From DASQGA01 sp963722715 (GTDB lineage Bacteria; Actinomycetota; Thermoleophilia; Gaiellales; Gaiellaceae), in NCBI GenBank assembly GCA_963722715.1, contig CAVROA010000023.1, positions 245,045 to 309,044 of the forward strand: a stretch of DNA of 64,000 bases. The letters are read 5' to 3'. Of this stretch, positions 1-8,107 are shown one piece after another. The notes beneath the pieces were generated by a model. That model was not told the DNA's origin, ran no database searches, and saw only the letters and a program-made list of their open reading frames with translations. The stretch's first letter is position 1. Each line of letters starts with the position of its first letter. A program made the translations under genes and the position numbers.

Positions 1-1
1 C

Positions 2-502
2 ACCGGGGACGAGCTGGTCGAGGACCACGATGAGCTCGGGAGCGGCGGGGGTGAGCACGAGGAGCTCTACTTCGTAGCCGCGGGACACGCGACGTTCTCG
101 GTCGGCGGCGAGGAGGTGGACGCCCCCGAGGGCACACTGGTCTTCATCCGCGACGCTGCCGTGAGGCGCCACGCCGTCGCGAAGGAGCCGAAGTCCACCG
201 TCCTGGCGATCGGGGGCCCGCGGGATGAGGCCTTCCACCCTTCCGCCTGGGAGCTCTGGTTCGCCGCCGGACCGCATGTCGAGGCGGGCGAGTACGACAA
301 GGCTGCCCAGATGCTGGCGGACGGTATGGCCGACCATCCGGACAACCCGAGTCTGCTCTACAACCTCGGTTGCTTCGAGGCGCTCGCCGGCGACCACAAC
401 GCGGCCGTCGCGCACGTCCAGCGCGCGTTCGAGCTGAACCCGGAGCTACGCGAACAGGCCGCGATCGACTCCGACCTGGACTCGATCCGGGAGCGGCTCT
501 AG
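2..502 (+). CDS. Cupin-TPR protein, 5'-truncated
   Basis: The frame is open from the first bases of the window, so the N-terminus is missing. The visible part starts in a cupin-like beta segment (HEELYFVAAGHATFSVGGEE, then APEGTLVFIRD). After a short linker come one to two TPR-like helices (GEYDKAAQMLADGMADHPDNPSLLYNLGCFEALAGDHNAAV is one such unit). The layout suggests a small soluble protein with a sugar- or metal-binding cupin and a protein-interaction tail. No enzymatic function can be assigned. Its last 4 nt overlap the 3' end of the convergent rpsI gene. Confidence 0.8.
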   Translation, partial: TGDELVEDHDELGSGGGEHEELYFVAAGHATFSVGGEEVDAPEGTLVFIRDAAVRRHAVAKEPKSTVLAIGGPRDEAFHPSAWELWFAAGPHVEAGEYDKAAQMLADGMADHPDNPSLLYNLGCFEALAGDHNAAVAHVQRAFELNPELREQAAIDSDLDSIRERL

Positions 503-894
503 CGCTTCGAGAACTGCGGGCGCTTGCGGGCTTTGCGGAGCCCGGCCTTCTTGCGCTCGACGATGCGAGCGTCGCGCGTCAGGAACCCCTCGCGCTTCAG
601 GACGGTGCGAAGCTCGGGGTCGGCCTCGATGAGTGCGCGGGCGATCCCGTGCCGGAGTGCACCGGCCTGTCCCGCCGGCCCGCCCCCGTGGAGTCGCGCT
701 CTGATGTCGAACGTGCCTTCGACACCGGCGGTGCGGAGCGGCATCGTGGCCACGGTGCGTAGCACCTGGCGGGGAAAGTACTCCTCGAGGGTGCGGCCGT
801 TGATCCACGTTTGGCCGTCGCCCGGACGAAGAATCACTCGGGCGACCGAGGTCTTGCGCTTCCCAGTGCCCTGATACTGCGCGAGCTGGCTCAC
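499..894 (-). CDS. rpsI: 30S ribosomal protein S9
   Basis: Small-subunit ribosomal protein whose C-terminal tail reaches the P-site tRNA. The 131-aa product has the family N-terminal motif GTGKRKTSVARV, the central GGGPAGQAGALRHGIARAL block and the basic C-terminus ending KRPQFSKR, so it is full length. The start is GTG, overlapping the rplM stop as GTGA, so translation is probably coupled to rplM in the usual rplM-rpsI order. Confidence 0.98.
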   Translation of the reverse strand: MSQLAQYQGTGKRKTSVARVILRPGDGQTWINGRTLEEYFPRQVLRTVATMPLRTAGVEGTFDIRARLHGGGPAGQAGALRHGIARALIEADPELRTVLKREGFLTRDARIVERKKAGLRKARKRPQFSKR

Positions 895-1322
895 GACTCG
901 GGCAAGGGTTGTGGGTCCTGCGCCTCGTGCGGATGGTCGGGCCCCGCGTAGACCTTGAGCTTGGTGATCTGTCGGTTCGCGAGGCGGTTGCGCGGGAGCA
1001 TGCCTTTCACAGCCTTGCGGATGACCTCCGTGGGCCGCCGGTCGAGCTGCTCTGCGAGCGTCCGCGAGCGGAGGCCGCCCGGATACCCGGAGTGACGGTA
1101 GTAGCGCTTCTGCTGGAGCTTGTTGCCGGTCACGGAGATCTTCTCCGCGTTCACGACGACGACGAAGTCCCCGGTGTCGACATGTGGGGTGAACTCGGGC
1201 TTCCGCTTGCCGCGAAGCGTGTCGGCAATGCGGGTCGCCAGCCTGCCCAGGGTCTCGCCCTCGGCGTCCACGACGTACCAGCGTCGCTCGATCTCATGCG
1301 CTTTCGCGTTCCAGGTCTTCAT
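891..1322 (-). CDS. rplM: 50S ribosomal protein L13
   Basis: Large-subunit early-assembly protein, 143 aa, the normal length. Family landmarks are WYVVDAEGETLGRLAT near residue 15, the GDFVVVVNAEKISVTGNK block, the YYRHSGYPGG motif and AVKGMLPRNRLA. I chose the ATG at 1320-1322 because the protein begins MKTWNAKAHEIERRW as in homologs, although the frame stays open well upstream. Cotranscribed with rpsI. The gap to the upstream MFS gene is only 28 bp, so its promoter may lie inside that gene or transcription may read through. Confidence 0.98.
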   Translation of the reverse strand: MKTWNAKAHEIERRWYVVDAEGETLGRLATRIADTLRGKRKPEFTPHVDTGDFVVVVNAEKISVTGNKLQQKRYYRHSGYPGGLRSRTLAEQLDRRPTEVIRKAVKGMLPRNRLANRQITKLKVYAGPDHPHEAQDPQPLPES

Positions 1323-1350
1323 CGCAGAAAAGGGCGGACGCGGGTCCGCC

Positions 1351-2607
1351 TCAGCGGTCGGAGATGGTAGCAAGAGCGGGGTCTGGCCGCATCCGGCGGC
1401 GCACGATGAGCGTGATGGGAGCGAGCGCGATCGCGGTCGCCCCGGCCGCCAGCGCAACGACCCCCAGCGCCTCGAGCGCGAAGCCCCCGAGCAGAGCCAG
1501 CGAGGCGCCGAGAATCCCGGACAGGAGGTCGCTGAAGCCGAGCAGGGTTCCCCGCTCGACCGGCGACGAAAGGTCGGCGAGCTGCGCGGTCGCAGCCACG
1601 AAGGAGAGGTTCCACCCGAGCCCGAGCCCGAAGAGGAGCACCGCCGTGACGCCGACGCCTCCCACCCAGGCCAGCGGCACGCAGGAAAGCGCCATGATCG
1701 TGAGCCCACCCACGAGAGCCTGGGTACGCCCGATCCGGTCGATCACCGGTCCCACGAAGAGCACGAGCGCATACATCCCCGCGACGTGCGCCCCGATGAT
1801 CGGGAAGACGTCCTTCTGCTCGTGCCCGTGCTCGGTCACGACGACGTAGCCGGTCAGGTTCATGACGCTGACCATGACGCCGAAGCTCGCCAGCGCGGCC
1901 AGAAGGGCAGGAAGCACGCCCGGGCGCCGGAGGATCTCCGAGAGAGGTGCGGCAGCGGCCGGGGTCGGGGCGCCGCGCGTCGTTCCGAGCAGCTCGGCGA
2001 TCCGCTTCGGATCCGGGCGGACGGCGAGGACGAGAGCAAGCCCGACGATGAGGAAGCCGCCGCCCGCGAGCCAGGGCACGACGAGCGACTCCGCTTCGAG
2101 CTCACGTCCTGCGAAGAGCGGTGCAAACACAGCCGGCCCGAGAATCGCTCCGAACACGGAGCCGAAGAGGACGAACGAGATCCCACGCGCCCGGCGCTCG
2201 GGCGGATACATGTCTCCGGCCGCGGTCCGGGTCAGGTTCGCAACTCCCGCGAATGCTCCGACCAGCGCCAGGCCCGGAATCAACGCGAAGGACGATTCCG
2301 CGTGCGCGGCGAGGGCGAGCAGACCGGAGCCGGCCAGACCCGCGACATAGCCCGCCGCCAGGACCGGGATCCGGCCGAGCCGGTCCATGGCGCGCCCGGC
2401 AAAGAGCGCTGCGACGGCGCCGCTGGACAGGAGGATCGCGGGTCCGAGCCCCAGCAGGGCGTCGATTCCCGTGACGAGGACGAAGGTGATCGTCGCGATC
2501 GCCGCCCCGAGCTGCAGCATGCCGGAGACGGTCGCGAGCGACGCGGCCAGGAGGATCGTGTTCCTGGTGACAGGAGGGGCCGGGCTACCGGTCGAGACCG
2601 AGCTCAC
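1351..2607 (-). CDS. MFS transporter
   Basis: A 418-aa polytopic inner-membrane protein with about 12 hydrophobic segments. It carries an MFS motif-A-like loop (FAGRAMDRLGRIPVLAAG) between TM2 and TM3 and a second related loop (VGPVIDRIGRTQALVGG) in the C-terminal half. The substrate cannot be read from sequence; drug or metabolite efflux is the usual guess. The GTG start lies inside the 3' end of the upstream uracil-DNA glycosylase-like gene (23-nt overlap), so the two are probably cotranscribed. Confidence 0.88.
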   Translation of the reverse strand: MSSVSTGSPAPPVTRNTILLAASLATVSGMLQLGAAIATITFVLVTGIDALLGLGPAILLSSGAVAALFAGRAMDRLGRIPVLAAGYVAGLAGSGLLALAAHAESSFALIPGLALVGAFAGVANLTRTAAGDMYPPERRARGISFVLFGSVFGAILGPAVFAPLFAGRELEAESLVVPWLAGGGFLIVGLALVLAVRPDPKRIAELLGTTRGAPTPAAAAPLSEILRRPGVLPALLAALASFGVMVSVMNLTGYVVVTEHGHEQKDVFPIIGAHVAGMYALVLFVGPVIDRIGRTQALVGGLTIMALSCVPLAWVGGVGVTAVLLFGLGLGWNLSFVAATAQLADLSSPVERGTLLGFSDLLSGILGASLALLGGFALEALGVVALAAGATAIALAPITLIVRRRMRPDPALATISDR

Positions 2608-3121
2608 GGGCGTATTTCATCAGCCCCGCCCGGAAGGCGACCGCGCCACCGTGCGAAGGGTGCCTGATGCCGGGCATCCCGAGTGCCGACTCGGCGAGCC
2701 TTCCGACCGGGAGGACGCTGCGGCCACGCGCTAGTGCGTCGAGGAAGGGGCGGGACGCCTCCACCTCGGTCCGCGTCGGGCGGCGGTTCGAGGCCGGCTG
2801 CCCGGGCAGATGTGGGTGCGTCGGGACGACATTCCAGAGGAGCACGGACTGCACGAGCCCGAGCTCGGCGAGCACGCGGTGGACGATCGTCGCGGTCGCT
2901 TCGGCTGGGCCCGTCCCCGAGAGCTGGCGCTCCGAGGTGAGCGGGATGCCGCTGATCCGTGTGCCGCGAAAGCCCGGCGCCTCGGCGACCAGCAGAAGGG
3001 GTGCGTCCACATGCAGCTCGAGATAGTCAGCGAGCCGCGCCCGGCGAAGGGCAGCGCCGGGGCCGCGCCGGTAGAAGTTGAACGTCTCGCCGATGTGCGC
3101 CTGGGCCAGAGCCTCCACCAC
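2585..3121 (-). CDS. Uracil-DNA glycosylase superfamily protein
   Basis: Predicted DNA base-excision enzyme, 178 aa. The first motif is LLLVAEAPGFRGTRISGIPLTS, in the position of the UDG-superfamily catalytic/phosphate loop (GxxPG type). The second is LLWNVVPTHPH, the uracil-recognition strand, and the last is a histidine-containing RHPSHGG, corresponding to the minor-groove intercalation loop. Its subfamily (closest in style to family 4/5 or Mug-like enzymes) is not settled. GTG start. Divergent from the MFS gene at 3143 with a 21-bp gap, so any promoters overlap. Confidence 0.75.
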   Translation of the reverse strand: MVEALAQAHIGETFNFYRRGPGAALRRARLADYLELHVDAPLLLVAEAPGFRGTRISGIPLTSERQLSGTGPAEATATIVHRVLAELGLVQSVLLWNVVPTHPHLPGQPASNRRPTRTEVEASRPFLDALARGRSVLPVGRLAESALGMPGIRHPSHGGAVAFRAGLMKYARELGLDR

Positions 3122-3142
3122 GGTCCTGCGTAGCCTAGGCGC

Positions 3143-4274
3143 GTGCGGCTGACCTTCCCCCTCTATGCGGGCGGGTTCCTGGGCCCGTTCGGAGGCGCGA
3201 TGCTGATCGCGTTGATCCCGAACGTGGCCGAGGGCCTGAACACGTCGCTCGCGCTCGTCGCCGGCGCGATCACCGCCTACATGGTGCCGTTCGCTGCCCT
3301 TCAGCTCGTGTCGGGGACGCTCGCGGGCCGGCTGGGGCCGCGACGGGTCGTCCGGGCCAGCTACCTCGTCTACGGCTGCGCTGCCCTCGTTTGTGCGTTC
3401 TCCCCGTCGATCTGGGTGTTCCTCGGAGGCCGTGCCCTCATGGGAGCGGCCAACGCGTTCCTCTCACCGATCCTCCTGGCTGCCCTCTCGGAGGTCGTTG
3501 CGCCCGAGGTGCTCGGTCGAAGCGTGGGAACGTTCGCGGCGTGGCAGGCTGCGGGAGTGACGTTTGCACCCGCGATCGGCGGCGCGCTCGGCGAGGTGTC
3601 GTGGCGGCTCGCCTTCGTCCTCGTCGCGGTCGTCTCGGCCGTGCTGGCGCTCCCGCGCCGGTCGCTGGGGGCAATCGAGCAAGAATGCGCGTGCCGAAGG
3701 CGGCTTCCGATCCCTGGCAAACCGCTGGATCGCGCTCCTGGCAGCAAAGGCGATGCTCGGCTACCTCGGGTTCACAGCGATCGGGTTCGTGGTCGTGCTC
3801 GTGGCCGACCGGGAGTTCGGGCTCAGCTCGGGTCTTCTGGGCCTCGTGGCAGCCGGGTACGGCGTCGGCGCGATCGCTCTCGGCAGGTACGCAGGATCTG
3901 CCGTCGACCGGCTCGGGCGGCCGCGAACAGCTTTCGCGGGAGCGCTCGCCTGCGCCGCCGGAGTCCTCGCGCTCGCCTTTGCTCCGACGGCGTGGAGTCT
4001 CGCGCTCGTCTACCTTGCGGTCGGCTGTGCCTCGGCATTCGCGTGGGCCGGAATGAACACGATTACGGTGGAGTCCTTCCCCGCCAACCGGGCCGGCGCG
4101 ACCTCCGTCTACAGCGCTTTCAAGTTCGCCGGGGTCGCGATCGCACCGCTCATCTACGTCCCTCTCTTCGACGTCGACACGCGCGCGCCGTTCTACCTCG
4201 CCGCGGGGCTCACGCTCCTGGTCGCCCTGCTCCTCCTGCCCTGGTTCCCACGGTACGCGGAGCGCGAAGCGTGA
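3143..4274 (+). CDS. MFS transporter, frameshifted
   Basis: Twelve-TM-type major facilitator whose two halves lie in different frames. The N-terminal half (from GTG 3143, MRLTFPLYAGGFLGPFG, motif-A-like GRLGPRRVVRAS) reads to about LALPRRSLG. The C-terminal half (ANRWIALLAAKAMLGYLG to the stop at 4274) continues in the next frame. The total of 1132 nt is not a multiple of three, so one base is gained or two are lost near 3655-3690, in the central cytoplasmic loop. Sequencing error or a recent mutation are both possible. Both halves keep good coding character. The TGA stop overlaps the GTG start of the acylphosphatase. Confidence 0.8.
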
Positions 4275-4537
4275 TCCGGCGCCGAGTCGTTGTCCACGGG
4301 CGCGTCCAGGGAGTCTTCTTCCGCTCCACGCTCGCCCACCACGCGGCGCAGGAGAGCGTCGCGGGCTGGGCCGAGAACAAGCCCGATGGAACCCTGGAGG
4401 CGGTTTTCGAGGGCGAGCCGGACGCAGTCGAGCGGCTGCTCGCGGTCGCGGGCGAGGGGCCGCCGGCCGCACGCGTGGACCGGGTCGATACCGTCGAGGA
4501 GGAGCCTGAGGGGCTCCGAGGGTTTCACGCCGATTAG
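4271..4537 (+). CDS. acyP: Acylphosphatase
   Basis: Hydrolyses acyl phosphates such as 1,3-bisphosphoglycerate and carbamoyl phosphate. The 88-aa product has the full family signature: VVVHGRVQGVFFRSTLAHHA with the phosphate-binding Arg at about residue 18, then VAGWAENKPDGTLEAVFEG with the catalytic Asn at about residue 36. The GTG start (VIRRRVVVHGRVQGV) overlaps the preceding MFS stop by 4 nt. It is followed within 12 nt by the ferritin-like gene, forming a three-gene plus-strand unit. Confidence 0.93.
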   Translation: MIRRRVVVHGRVQGVFFRSTLAHHAAQESVAGWAENKPDGTLEAVFEGEPDAVERLLAVAGEGPPAARVDRVDTVEEEPEGLRGFHAD

Positions 4538-4548
4538 AAGGAGGCTCA

Positions 4549-4873
4549 GTGGGATTCGAGCAGTACCACGAACCGGCGGCCGAGCTGCCGGATGAGACCA
4601 GGACGTTTGCGCGCATGTGCACCTCTGATCGAGGAGGCGGAGGCGATCGGCTGGTACGAGCAGCGCCTCGCACTCGAGCAGGACGCAGAGGCGCGCGCGA
4701 TCATGGAGAACGCGCAGCAGGAGGAGTTCAAGCACTTCGCTATGGATCTGGAGTTCCTCATCCGCCGCAACGAGAAGTGGCACGTCGCCCTCGAGAAGGT
4801 CCTTTCAAGCCTGGAGACATCGTCGAGCACGGTGAGGCGGCCGAAGAGGCATCGACGACGTGGCGGCGGCTAG
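4549..4873 (+). pseudogene. Encapsulated-ferritin-like protein, frameshifted
   Basis: Assembled from two frames, the product resembles EncFtn, the iron-oxidising ferritin packaged in encapsulins. The N-terminal piece is FEQYHEP...RTFARM. After a shift near 4621 comes LIEEAEAIGWYEQR, then NAQQEEFKHFAMDLEFLIRR. After a second shift near 4800 comes PFKPGDIVEHGEAAEEA. The Glu of EEAEA, the Tyr of WY and the Glu and His of EEFKH match the EncFtn ferroxidase ligands Glu32, Tyr39, Glu62 and His65. A good ribosome site (AGAAGGAGG) precedes GTG 4549. No encapsulin shell gene is in the window. The exact 3' end is uncertain because of the shifts; the end given is the stop of the middle frame. Confidence 0.65.
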
Positions 4874-4884
4874 CCCGGAAGCCG

Positions 4885-6459
4885 CTATTCCCACTCGATT
4901 GTCGCCGGCGGCTTGGACGACAGATCGAGCGCCACGCGGTTGATCCCGGGGATCTCGTTGATGATCCGGCTCGAGATCGTCTCGAGGAGGTCGTACGGGA
5001 GCCTCGCCCAGTCGGCGGTCATGGCGTCGTCGGACGTGACAGCCCGGATCACGATCGGATAGGCGTAGGTGCGGCCGTCGCCCTGCACGCCCACGGAGCG
5101 GACGGCGGGCAGGACGCAGAAGCTCTGCCAGAGGTCCTTGTACAGCCCCGCGCGGCGGATCTCCTCCTGCAGGACGGCGTCGGCCTCCCGGACAAGCTCG
5201 AGTCGCTCCTCCGTCACTTCGCCGATGATGCGGATCGCGAGCCCGGGGCCGGGAAACGGCTGGCGCCAGACCATTCCGTCGGGAAGGCCCAGTTCCTCGC
5301 CGACCCGACGTACCTCGTCCTTGAAGAGCATCCGCAAGGGCTCGACGAGGTCGAAGTCCATCTCCTCCGGGAGGCCACCGACGTTGTGGTGGGACTTGAT
5401 CGTCGCGGCGACGCCGTCTCCCGAGCCGCCCGACTCGATCACGTCGGAGTAGAGCGTTCCCTGGACGAGGTGGCGGATCGTGCCAAGCCGGCGCGACTCC
5501 TCCTCGAAGACGCGGATGAACTCCTCGCCGATCCGCTTCCGCTTTTCCTCCGGATCGGTGACGCCTTCGAGCCTCGCAAGGAACCGCTCGCGGGCGTCGA
5601 CGTGCACGAGCGGCACCTGGAAGTGCCGCTCGAAGGTCTCGACGACCTGGATCGCCTCGTCTTTCCGAAGCAACCCGTGGTCGACGAAGACGCAGGTCAG
5701 CTGCTCTCCGACCGCACGGTGAACGAGGAGCGCCGCCACCGCCGAGTCGACGCCACCCGACAGCGCGCAGAGCACGCGATCGCTTCCCACCTGGGAGCGG
5801 ATGCGGGCGGTTTCCTCCTCGATCACGGCCGTCGGCGTCCAGACCGGCGGAGCGTCTGCGACGTGGAAGAGGAAGTTCTTGAGGATGTCCATGCCGTGGG
5901 GCGTGTGCACGACCTCGGGGTGAAACTGGACGCCGTAGAGGCCGCGGTCGGGCGCCTCGAACGCGGCGATCGGCGCGGAGGGCGAGGACGCGGTCACACG
6001 CGAGCCCGACGGAGGCGCGACCACCGAGTCACGGTGGCTCATCCAGCAGGCTTGCTCGGCAGGGAGCCCTTCGAAGAGAGCGCTCCCTGCCTCCGCCTTG
6101 AGCTCCGAGCGCCCGAACTCCGCGCGGTCGGTGTGATCGACCTCACCGTCCAACTGGTGTGCGATCAACTGCATGCCGTAGCAGATGCCCAGCATGGGCA
6201 CGCCGAGGTCGTAGATTCCCGGATCGAGCTGTGGCGCCTCGTCCGCGTACACCGACGCCGGGCCGCCGGAGAGGATCAGCCCCAGCGGGCGGCGGGCGCG
6301 CATCGCATCCACCGACATCGTGTGCGGGACAAGCTCGGAGTAGACCCGGCACTCACGCACTCTGCGAGCGATCAGCTGCGAGTACTGGCCGCCCATGTCG
6401 ACGACGAGCACTGGCCGCTCCTCGACTGGCGGCTCCGGGATCGGAAGCACCTGCCCCAT
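4885..6459 (-). CDS. guaA: GMP synthase (glutamine-hydrolysing)
   Basis: Converts XMP to GMP using glutamine and ATP, the last step of de novo GMP synthesis. Of 524 aa, residues 17-200 form the class I amidotransferase with nucleophile Cys93 in GICYGMQ and the partners His180 and Glu182 in QFHPE. The ATP pyrophosphatase domain follows, with the P-loop SGGVDS at 234-239. The C-terminal dimerisation domain ends KPPATIEWE as in the family, so the gene is complete. It starts 4 nt after guaB in the same direction, a guaBA operon. Confidence 0.98.
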   Translation of the reverse strand: MGQVLPIPEPPVEERPVLVVDMGGQYSQLIARRVRECRVYSELVPHTMSVDAMRARRPLGLILSGGPASVYADEAPQLDPGIYDLGVPMLGICYGMQLIAHQLDGEVDHTDRAEFGRSELKAEAGSALFEGLPAEQACWMSHRDSVVAPPSGSRVTASSPSAPIAAFEAPDRGLYGVQFHPEVVHTPHGMDILKNFLFHVADAPPVWTPTAVIEEETARIRSQVGSDRVLCALSGGVDSAVAALLVHRAVGEQLTCVFVDHGLLRKDEAIQVVETFERHFQVPLVHVDARERFLARLEGVTDPEEKRKRIGEEFIRVFEEESRRLGTIRHLVQGTLYSDVIESGGSGDGVAATIKSHHNVGGLPEEMDFDLVEPLRMLFKDEVRRVGEELGLPDGMVWRQPFPGPGLAIRIIGEVTEERLELVREADAVLQEEIRRAGLYKDLWQSFCVLPAVRSVGVQGDGRTYAYPIVIRAVTSDDAMTADWARLPYDLLETISSRIINEIPGINRVALDLSSKPPATIEWE

Positions 6460-6463
6460 CTCT

Positions 6464-7975
6464 CTACACGCCCCGGTAGTTCGGGGCCTCCTTTGTCATC
6501 GAGATGTCGTGCGGGTGGCTCTCGCGCATCCCGGCCGCCGTGACGCGGACGAAGGTCGCGCGCTTCAGGTCGTCGACGCTCGCCGCGCCGCAGTAGCCCA
6601 TCGCCTGGCGCACCCCGCCGACCAGTTGGTGTAGCACGGGCTGGAGCGGCCCCTTGTAGCTAACCCGTCCCTCGATCCCCTCCGGTACGAGCTTCTCGAC
6701 CTCGTCGACGTCGGCCTGGAAGTACCTGTCCTTCGAATACGAACGCGACTTCATGGCGCCGAGCGAGCCCATCCCCCGGTACTCCTTGAACCGCTCTCCC
6801 TGGTGGAGGACGACGTCGCCCGGGCTCTCGTCGACCCCGGCCAGGAGCCCCCCGAGCATGACGCAGTCCGCGCCGGCGGCCAGCGCCTTCGCGATGTCGC
6901 CCGAGTACTGAATGCCGCCGTCCGCGATCAGCGGGACATCGTGCTTCGCCGCGACCTGGGCACAGTCGTAGACGGCTGTTATCTGCGGGACGCCGATCCC
7001 CGCCACCACGCGGGTCGTGCAGATCGCGCCCGGGCCCATGCCGACCTTGATCCCGTCTGCGCCGGCGTCGGCGAGCGCCTCGGCGCCCTCGCGCGTCGCA
7101 ACGTTGCCGCCGACCACCGGCAGGTCGGTCCGGCCCTTGAGCTCCCGGATCGTTTCGATGACGCCGATCGAATGGCCGTGAGACGTGTCGACGACGAGCA
7201 CGTCGACGTCCGAGGCGAGCAGCGCCTCCGCGCGCTCCAGCCCTTCCGCGCCGACGCCGACGGCTGCGGCGACCCGGAGGCGTCCTCGCTCGTCCTTCGT
7301 CGCATGCGGGAACTGCACGCGCTTCTGGATGTCCTTCACCGTGATGAGGCCTCGCAGCATGCCGTCGGAGTCGACGACCGGCAGCTTCTCGACCTTGTGC
7401 CGGTGGAGCGTCTCCCGTGCCTGCTCGAGGTTCGTGCCGACCGGGACCGTGACGAGGCCCTCAGAGGTCATGAGGGTCGAGACCGGCCGGTCGACGTCGT
7501 CCTGGAAGCGAAGATCGCGATTGGTCAGGATCCCGACGAGCTTGCCGCCCTCGTCCGTGATCGGGACGCCGGAGATGTGGTAGTGGGTCATGAGCTCCAG
7601 GGCCTCGGAGACGAGTGCGTCGGGCCTCAACGTCACGGGCTCGACGATCATGCCGGCCTCCGAGCGCTTCACCTTGTCGACCTCGGCCACCTGCTCGGCG
7701 ACCGGAAGATTCCTGTGCACCACACCGATGCCGCCCTCACGGGCCAGCGCGATCGCCATTCGCGCCTCCGTGACCGTGTCCATCGCGGCTGAGACGATCG
7801 GAATCTCGATCTCGATCCCCCGGGCAAAGCGTGTCCGCGTCGACACTTCACCTGGGAGGACATCGGACTCGGCCGGAACGAGCAGGACGTCACCGAAGGT
7901 GAGGCCCTCCTTCGCGAACTTCCGCTCGAGCGTGAGGAGCCGCTCGATCTCCGCGCGTCCCAGCTCGAGCTCCAC
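6464..7975 (-). CDS. guaB: Inosine-5'-monophosphate dehydrogenase
   Basis: Oxidises IMP to XMP with NAD, the committed step to guanine nucleotides. The TIM barrel is interrupted by two CBS domains (about residues 110-220, ending in the KLPVVDSDGMLRGLITVKDI stretch). The catalytic loop GPGAICTTR carries the active-site Cys at about 319, and the flap region YRGMGSLGAM is present. I prefer the GTG at 7973-7975, which has AGGGAG about 10 nt upstream. A GTG at 8002 would add nine residues but abuts a strong hairpin. guaA follows directly. Confidence 0.96.
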   Translation of the reverse strand: MELELGRAEIERLLTLERKFAKEGLTFGDVLLVPAESDVLPGEVSTRTRFARGIEIEIPIVSAAMDTVTEARMAIALAREGGIGVVHRNLPVAEQVAEVDKVKRSEAGMIVEPVTLRPDALVSEALELMTHYHISGVPITDEGGKLVGILTNRDLRFQDDVDRPVSTLMTSEGLVTVPVGTNLEQARETLHRHKVEKLPVVDSDGMLRGLITVKDIQKRVQFPHATKDERGRLRVAAAVGVGAEGLERAEALLASDVDVLVVDTSHGHSIGVIETIRELKGRTDLPVVGGNVATREGAEALADAGADGIKVGMGPGAICTTRVVAGIGVPQITAVYDCAQVAAKHDVPLIADGGIQYSGDIAKALAAGADCVMLGGLLAGVDESPGDVVLHQGERFKEYRGMGSLGAMKSRSYSKDRYFQADVDEVEKLVPEGIEGRVSYKGPLQPVLHQLVGGVRQAMGYCGAASVDDLKRATFVRVTAAGMRESHPHDISMTKEAPNYRGV

Positions 7976-8002
7976 GCCTATCGAGCTCCCTTCGAGGCAC
8001 AA

Positions 8003-8031
8003 AACCCAGGCGCTTCCTGCTCGCCTGGGTT
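8003..8031 (-). terminator. Hairpin before guaB (terminator or attenuator)
   Basis: A perfect 10-bp inverted repeat (AACCCAGGCG / CGCCTGGGTT) with a 9-nt loop, read on the minus strand and followed by TTTTG. It has the form of an intrinsic terminator for the upstream PfkB kinase. It ends only about 28 nt before the preferred guaB start, too little room for a separate promoter, so it may instead act in the guaB leader. Confidence 0.6.
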
Positions 8032-8107
8032 CCGAAAACCGCTGTTTCTACCGCCTCTCAAGTGTCACGATCCTACCAGCCAGGCCAGACGGCTCGGCGG
8101 CTTTCGG

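Noticed and set aside
1120..2667. A 515-codon open frame on the plus strand
   Set aside because: It is antisense to the MFS transporter and its protein is low-complexity and Arg/Glu-rich, with no domain; it follows from the GC-rich third positions of the real gene.
4549..6543. A 664-codon plus-strand open frame
   Set aside because: Beyond its first 26 codons (the ferritin-like start) it is antisense to guaA. The sense-strand protein has all guaA motifs, so the rest is a mirror frame.
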